Assembly (NCBI RefSeq): GCF_050433385.1
Contig: NZ_JBNPXI010000016.1
Location: forward strand, 41,913 to 105,912
Reading direction: 5' to 3'
Origin: Brassicibacter mesophilus
Lineage (GTDB): Bacteria > Bacillota > Clostridia > Tissierellales > Proteiniboraceae
DNA length: 64,000 bases
This document shows positions 59,947-64,000 of this stretch, one piece after another (the stretch's first letter is position 1; each line of letters starts with the position of its first letter). Under the pieces are notes generated by a model. It saw nothing but the letters and a program-made list of their open reading frames with translations. It searched no databases and was not told the origin of the DNA. Made by a program: the position numbers and the translations under genes.

Positions 59947-60828
59947 TTACTTTTTACCAATGCCAAGCTCTCTGGCATAATAAAACAAATATTGCTGAGC
60001 AAAGCCTGCGTATTTACCAAACTTATTTTGTCCATATTGCTGAATGTAATTAAGCTTTGAATCCTCTTTGAGATAAAAATATTCCATAACTCTTTTCACC
60101 CATACATCGATAGGAAAAGCATCGTATTTGCCCATAGAAAACAGCATGATGCAATCAGACACCTTAGGTCCAACTCCTGCAAATGTCATTAACTCTTTTC
60201 TAGCATCATCAGTAGATAAATTTACAAATCTATATATGTCTGTCTCTTTGCTTGATATTATTGTAGCTGCACTAACTATGTATTTAGCCCTAAATCCAGT
60301 CTTGCAGTTTTCAACTTCCTCTATTGTAAGATTATCTAGTTTATCCGCAGTTGGGAAGCTATAGTATTTTTTGCCATTATATTCACCAATATAATTACCA
60401 TATCTCTCGCTTAGCAACTCTATAGCCCTTTTTATCATCGGTATCCTGTTGTTAGCGGATATAATGAATGATATTAATATTTCCCACTCATCTTGACTTA
60501 ATATTCTTATACCTTCCCCAAATTTTATAGCCTTTTTTAATATAGGATCACTTGATAGCTCTTTTTTTATCTGTCCATAATCTGTACCGAGATTGAAATA
60601 GTCATACCAGATATTATTGAAATCCTCCATATTGGTATTAGAAAGTATAACATCGTTTCCTGTCTTATTAACGTTAATTACTCTATTATGCGCCACACCT
60701 GTATAGCTTCCATCTGGCTCTTCATTCCATCTAAAGCACTGACCGCAATCAAAAATATGCTTTGGCTCAAAATCTCTTACATCTTTTATAATTATTTTAT
60801 TTTTTCCCTCAGAAATATTATATTCCAT
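59947..60828 (-). CDS. 8-oxoguanine DNA glycosylase, OGG1-like
   Basis: A 293-residue base-excision repair enzyme. The N-terminal OGG domain has CGQCFRWNE, the substrate-pocket ISANNRIP (about 124-131) is present, and the helix-hairpin-helix with catalytic residues reads FAGVGPKVSDCI (Lys222) followed by AFPIDVWVKR (Asp241). Lys and Asp together indicate a bifunctional glycosylase/lyase for 8-oxoguanine. AAGGAAAG precedes the ATG. It lies on its own transcript and ends in a structured repeat. Confidence 0.9.
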   Translation of the reverse strand: MEYNISEGKNKIIIKDVRDFEPKHIFDCGQCFRWNEEPDGSYTGVAHNRVINVNKTGNDVILSNTNMEDFNNIWYDYFNLGTDYGQIKKELSSDPILKKAIKFGEGIRILSQDEWEILISFIISANNRIPMIKRAIELLSERYGNYIGEYNGKKYYSFPTADKLDNLTIEEVENCKTGFRAKYIVSAATIISSKETDIYRFVNLSTDDARKELMTFAGVGPKVSDCIMLFSMGKYDAFPIDVWVKRVMEYFYLKEDSKLNYIQQYGQNKFGKYAGFAQQYLFYYARELGIGKK

Positions 60829-61023
60829 AGTCTTCTTCCTTTCCTTAAATTAGCATTCATCTTCTTATTTAAATATAACCATTATACTATTAATTAATCA
60901 AAAATACATGTGTATTTTTGAATTTTCACTATATTTAATTGGATTTAAAATAGTCTAAATAGTCTACATCATTTAAATATAAAAAAGATAACCTATAGAT
61001 AGTAAGCATTAGTTAAAATGGGA

Positions 61024-61052
61024 AAAGGGAGAAGTAGTAAACTTCTCCCTTT
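61024..61052 (-). terminator. Terminator of the FtsX-like permease gene
   Basis: Stem AAAGGGAGAAGT/ACTTCTCCCTTT (12 bp), 5-nt loop; the T-tract afterwards on the minus strand is short (TTTTCCC). Confidence 0.75.
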
Positions 61053-61058
61053 AAATTG

Positions 61059-63023
61059 CTAATCAATAGTCAAGCACTTTATCCTATTTATATAAATCCT
61101 TCTTATTATCAAGAAGTATATTGCTTGGAAAACAAAATATCCCATCATAACTACAATACCATTAGCAAATAGATTTTTCATTAGTAAATTGGAAAGAGAT
61201 TTTAATGCAAATAATGAATGTATTGTACTGACAACAAAAGGTAAGAAAAATATTATAGCTATTTGCTTTGTTATCATTTTATTTATTTCTTTTTTAGTTA
61301 CTCCTATTTTCTTAAGAATATTATATTCAACACCATCTTGTTTTATTTCGTTAAATAGCTTAAAGTATATAATGCTTCCTGATGCTATGAAGAAGAGGAA
61401 CGCGATAAAGAATCCTATAAACAATGTCATCCCAAAGCTTCTTCTAATTTCTTTAAATGGAATTGCTTTAGAATAATAACTACCTTCATACTTACTACCT
61501 AACATATCTTGTATTTCTAAAGAAGCATTAAAAGCTTTTTGCCATTTATTAATATTTACTCCGTTATATATTACTATATCATTGTCTTTAGCCTTATTTA
61601 ACAAATTTAGAAAATCACTGTCATTCATTATGAGCACATCGAAATATCCTACTTTATATAATGCCATGACACCACCATGTACTTCTTCTCTTACCTTAAA
61701 TTCTTTTATTTCTCCATTTAAATTTAACTTTACAGCTTCAAATGGAAATTTCTTAGTATTTTCTATATTTCCATTAAAGTCCATTATTTCGTATGGAAAA
61801 TTATAAACTACTTCATTTTGTTTAACTGTGATTTGATTTTTGCCTATGGATTTAGCCAATTTATTGTAATCAGAATTAGACATAGTTAAAATTTCGGTAC
61901 TATTACCCTCTGAATTTTTTTTGGTTTCATTCAAAACATTTACATTTTTTACTATAGAAAATTCAGATATTTTCAAGTTATGTTTTTGAAGAATTTCTCT
62001 TACTTGAGCTATACTTTCAGTATCGTCTAATGTTTCTCCTTTCTGAATCAATACCATATCTTGTGGAGTATCTATTCCTGAAATAATTGGTATCTCAGTG
62101 AAGAAGGAATATATAGTTTCTGTAGCAGAAAAAGTTATTGCTCCTAGTATAGCTGCCAAAAATAATACTTTAGCTGTATCCTGAAGCTTAAATATCATCT
62201 GTGAAAAAGCTACCATATTTGTTTTGCTATAAAAAATTCTTTTATTTTTTCTGACCATATTAGCCACTGCTATGCTAAATTGAGTAAATATAAAATATGT
62301 CCCTGCTACAACTATTAATATAACTGGTATCATAGCTAGGACGACATATGCACCACTTACAAGCCATGCTATAACATATCCACTTACAACTAAACCCACG
62401 CCTAAAATCGATTTAGCTATAGAAAATTTTGGTACTACTTTAGGCGTCTTGTCTGTTTTTAGCTGTTGAATTATTTGTTTGTTTCTTATCTGGAAAAGCA
62501 TGATTATGTTAATGACTTCAAATAATGCAAGAAATACTCCTGTAGTAAGTCCTAAAGCCTTCAAAGATAGATTAAATGGTAATTTTATATCCATAAATGC
62601 TTCCATTGCCATGAAGAATAATTTTGAAAAAATAGTTCCAGTCAGTATCCCTGTGCCTATTGATAATATAGATATTATAGTTGCTTCTATTAATACATAT
62701 TTTTTTATCTGACCTTTAGTCATTCCAAATAAAGAAAGCAAGCCAAACTCTTTTCCTCTTGACTTAAGGAATATAGAAGTTGAATAGCTTACAAATAATA
62801 CTGAAAATATAACTATTATAACCTGGCAAGCTACAATACCATTAGCAACACCTTCATTAGCTCCTTGACTAGGTGAAATCGATCCACTATTTAATGCGGG
62901 ATGAAAAACAAAGTTAGCAAAAATAAAAAATACTCCTACTGCAAATACGTTGCTTAAATAGTACATTATATATCTGTATAGGTTGCCTTTTATATTTTTG
63001 GCAGCCATATTAGATATTCTCAT
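61059..63023 (-). CDS. FtsX/BceB-type ABC transporter permease
   Basis: About 654 residues with ten transmembrane segments in the BceB pattern: four N-terminal helices, a pair in the middle, and a large extracellular domain of about 200 residues (IPIISGIDTPQDMVLIQKG...) before the last helices. This architecture belongs to bacitracin/lantibiotic-type detoxification or sensing modules. The start ATG at 63023 (MRISNMAAKNIKGNLYRY) has GGAGGTGG at 8 nt and overlaps the ATPase gene by 14 bp. The usual two-component partner genes would lie beyond the window. Confidence 0.9.
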   Translation of the reverse strand: MRISNMAAKNIKGNLYRYIMYYLSNVFAVGVFFIFANFVFHPALNSGSISPSQGANEGVANGIVACQVIIVIFSVLFVSYSTSIFLKSRGKEFGLLSLFGMTKGQIKKYVLIEATIISILSIGTGILTGTIFSKLFFMAMEAFMDIKLPFNLSLKALGLTTGVFLALFEVINIIMLFQIRNKQIIQQLKTDKTPKVVPKFSIAKSILGVGLVVSGYVIAWLVSGAYVVLAMIPVILIVVAGTYFIFTQFSIAVANMVRKNKRIFYSKTNMVAFSQMIFKLQDTAKVLFLAAILGAITFSATETIYSFFTEIPIISGIDTPQDMVLIQKGETLDDTESIAQVREILQKHNLKISEFSIVKNVNVLNETKKNSEGNSTEILTMSNSDYNKLAKSIGKNQITVKQNEVVYNFPYEIMDFNGNIENTKKFPFEAVKLNLNGEIKEFKVREEVHGGVMALYKVGYFDVLIMNDSDFLNLLNKAKDNDIVIYNGVNINKWQKAFNASLEIQDMLGSKYEGSYYSKAIPFKEIRRSFGMTLFIGFFIAFLFFIASGSIIYFKLFNEIKQDGVEYNILKKIGVTKKEINKMITKQIAIIFFLPFVVSTIHSLFALKSLSNLLMKNLFANGIVVMMGYFVFQAIYFLIIRRIYINRIKCLTID

Positions 63024-63777
63024 TATAGCCACCTCCAAGAAGAGACAGAGAATCCAGTATTTTCTTAAAGAATATTTGTCTGTTTGAGCTTTTATTTATT
63101 TCCAAGAAAAACTTACCATCTTTTATCATTATTATTCTATGACAAAAGCTTGCTGCGAAAGCATCATGAGTTACCATAACTATAGTAGCTTTTCTTTCTT
63201 TATTTATTTTTTCTAATGACTCCATCAGGTCATAAGATGCTTTTGAATCTAAGTTACCAGTAGGCTCATCAGCTAATATTATAGATGGACTATTAATAAG
63301 TGCTCTAGCACAAGCTGTTCTCTGTTGTTGTCCACCTGAAATCTCGTAGGTTCTCTTATCTAAAATATCTTGAATATTTAGTATTGAGGACATCTCATTA
63401 ACCTTTTTTTCTATATCTACATTTTTAACTCCATCTAATACTAAAGGCAGTATTATATTTTCTTTTACAGAAAGTGTGTCTAGAAGATTAAAATCTTGGA
63501 ATATAAAACCTAAACTATTTCTTCTAAATAGCGCTAGCTTGTCTTGACTTAATCTATGAGGGTTCTGTCCGCTTATAAGCACTTCTCCAGAAGACGGTGA
63601 GTCTATAGTTGCTAGTATATTTAAAAGAGTAGTTTTACCACTACCAGAAGGCCCCATGACGCCAACAAACTCTCCTTCATTTATAGTCATGTTAAAATCA
63701 TCTAAAGCCTTTACTGATATTCCTTTGCCTTTGCCACCATATATTTTAGATAATCCTTTAGTTTCTAGTACAGCCAT
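63010..63777 (-). CDS. ABC transporter ATP-binding protein (BceA-type)
   Basis: A 255-residue ATPase: Walker A GPSGSGKT (42-49), Q-loop FQDFNLL, signature ISGGQQQR, Walker B IILADEPTG and a switch histidine in MVTHDAFAA. It partners with the permease whose start overlaps its end. GGAGG precedes the ATG. The system probably removes or senses cell-wall-active peptides. No regulator genes remain in the last 220 bp of the window. Confidence 0.94.
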   Translation of the reverse strand: MAVLETKGLSKIYGGKGKGISVKALDDFNMTINEGEFVGVMGPSGSGKTTLLNILATIDSPSSGEVLISGQNPHRLSQDKLALFRRNSLGFIFQDFNLLDTLSVKENIILPLVLDGVKNVDIEKKVNEMSSILNIQDILDKRTYEISGGQQQRTACARALINSPSIILADEPTGNLDSKASYDLMESLEKINKERKATIVMVTHDAFAASFCHRIIMIKDGKFFLEINKSSNRQIFFKKILDSLSLLGGGYNENI

Positions 63778-64000
63778 ATCAATACCTCCATTTATTATCT
63801 TTTGCTAAATATATTATAAAAAAACAAGAGAAATCATAGTATTGATTTCCCTTTCAAGTTTACCATTATATCTTACAGTATTGTTAGAATAACATTTGTT
63901 ATAAGTTAACCTGATGTGCTAGTAGAATTACATCAAGATAAATTTACCAATTTATTTTTAGAAAAAAATATGCTTCTTATAAACTATTACTGGATATATT

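Noticed and set aside
1..64000. CRISPR array, tRNA or rRNA genes
   Set aside because: No regularly spaced direct repeats, no cloverleaf candidates and no rRNA-like segments were seen.

Overview
The window comes from a low-GC, spore-forming, anaerobic member of the Clostridia. This is inferred from the A+T-rich sequence, strong AGGAGG-type ribosome binding sites, CotF-type spore coat genes, a CIRCE-controlled groES-groEL operon, a guanine riboswitch on guaB, and an oxygen-sensitive 2-hydroxyacyl-CoA dehydratase system with electron-transferring flavoproteins. No rRNA, tRNA or CRISPR array was found. Almost every gene is on the minus strand; only a small island at about 55.3-56.8 kb and a decayed insertion sequence at about 10 kb are on the plus strand.

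Region 1 (1-9.1 kb) is a catabolic cluster for reductive fermentation of an amino-acid-derived or exogenous 2-hydroxy acid. Reading along the minus strand it contains a YkvI-type permease, acyl-CoA dehydrogenase, EtfB, EtfA, a class III CoA-transferase, an acyl-CoA ligase, the ATP-dependent dehydratase activator, and the first dehydratase subunit, which runs off the window. The chemistry implied is uptake, CoA loading, ketyl-radical dehydration to an enoyl-CoA, and reduction by the dehydrogenase with Etf. Three copies of a nearly identical 40-bp element stand in front of the permease, the CoA-transferase and the activator. The element contains two interleaved inverted repeats (possible H-type pseudoknot, or overlapping operators) and I do not recognise it. 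It is the best candidate here for something undescribed.

Region 2 (9.1-10.6 kb) is mostly non-coding and holds a frameshifted IS3-family transposase remnant with one terminal repeat.

Region 3 (10.6-51.4 kb) is a run of about fifty genes, all on the minus strand, mostly single-gene units with their own ribosome binding sites. They encode small-molecule modifying and detoxifying enzymes: seven GNAT acetyltransferases, three GyrI-like ligand-binding proteins, two SAM methyltransferases, two M1-like peptidases, two metallo-beta-lactamase-fold proteins, a class D beta-lactamase, serine hydrolases, NUDIX, VOC, DJ-1, PhzF, HD and histidine phosphatases, a patatin and others. Notable oddities are a B1-type metallo-beta-lactamase homologue lacking one zinc histidine, a 95-residue membrane protein carrying only the signature loop of sodium-pumping decarboxylase beta subunits, an FtsW/RodA protein fused to a regulatory prefix domain and paired with PadR, a 73-bp IS-derived element inserted in a terminator loop, a gene broken by one extra T, and an assembly gap flanked by a 124-bp duplication.

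Region 4 (51.5-64 kb) is core genome: guaA, guaB with its riboswitch, spore coat genes, groEL/groES with a perfect CIRCE operator, a DUF554 membrane protein, an OGG-type DNA glycosylase, and a BceAB/FtsX-type ABC transporter pair. A 30-nt structured repeat lies downstream of both guaB and the glycosylase gene.
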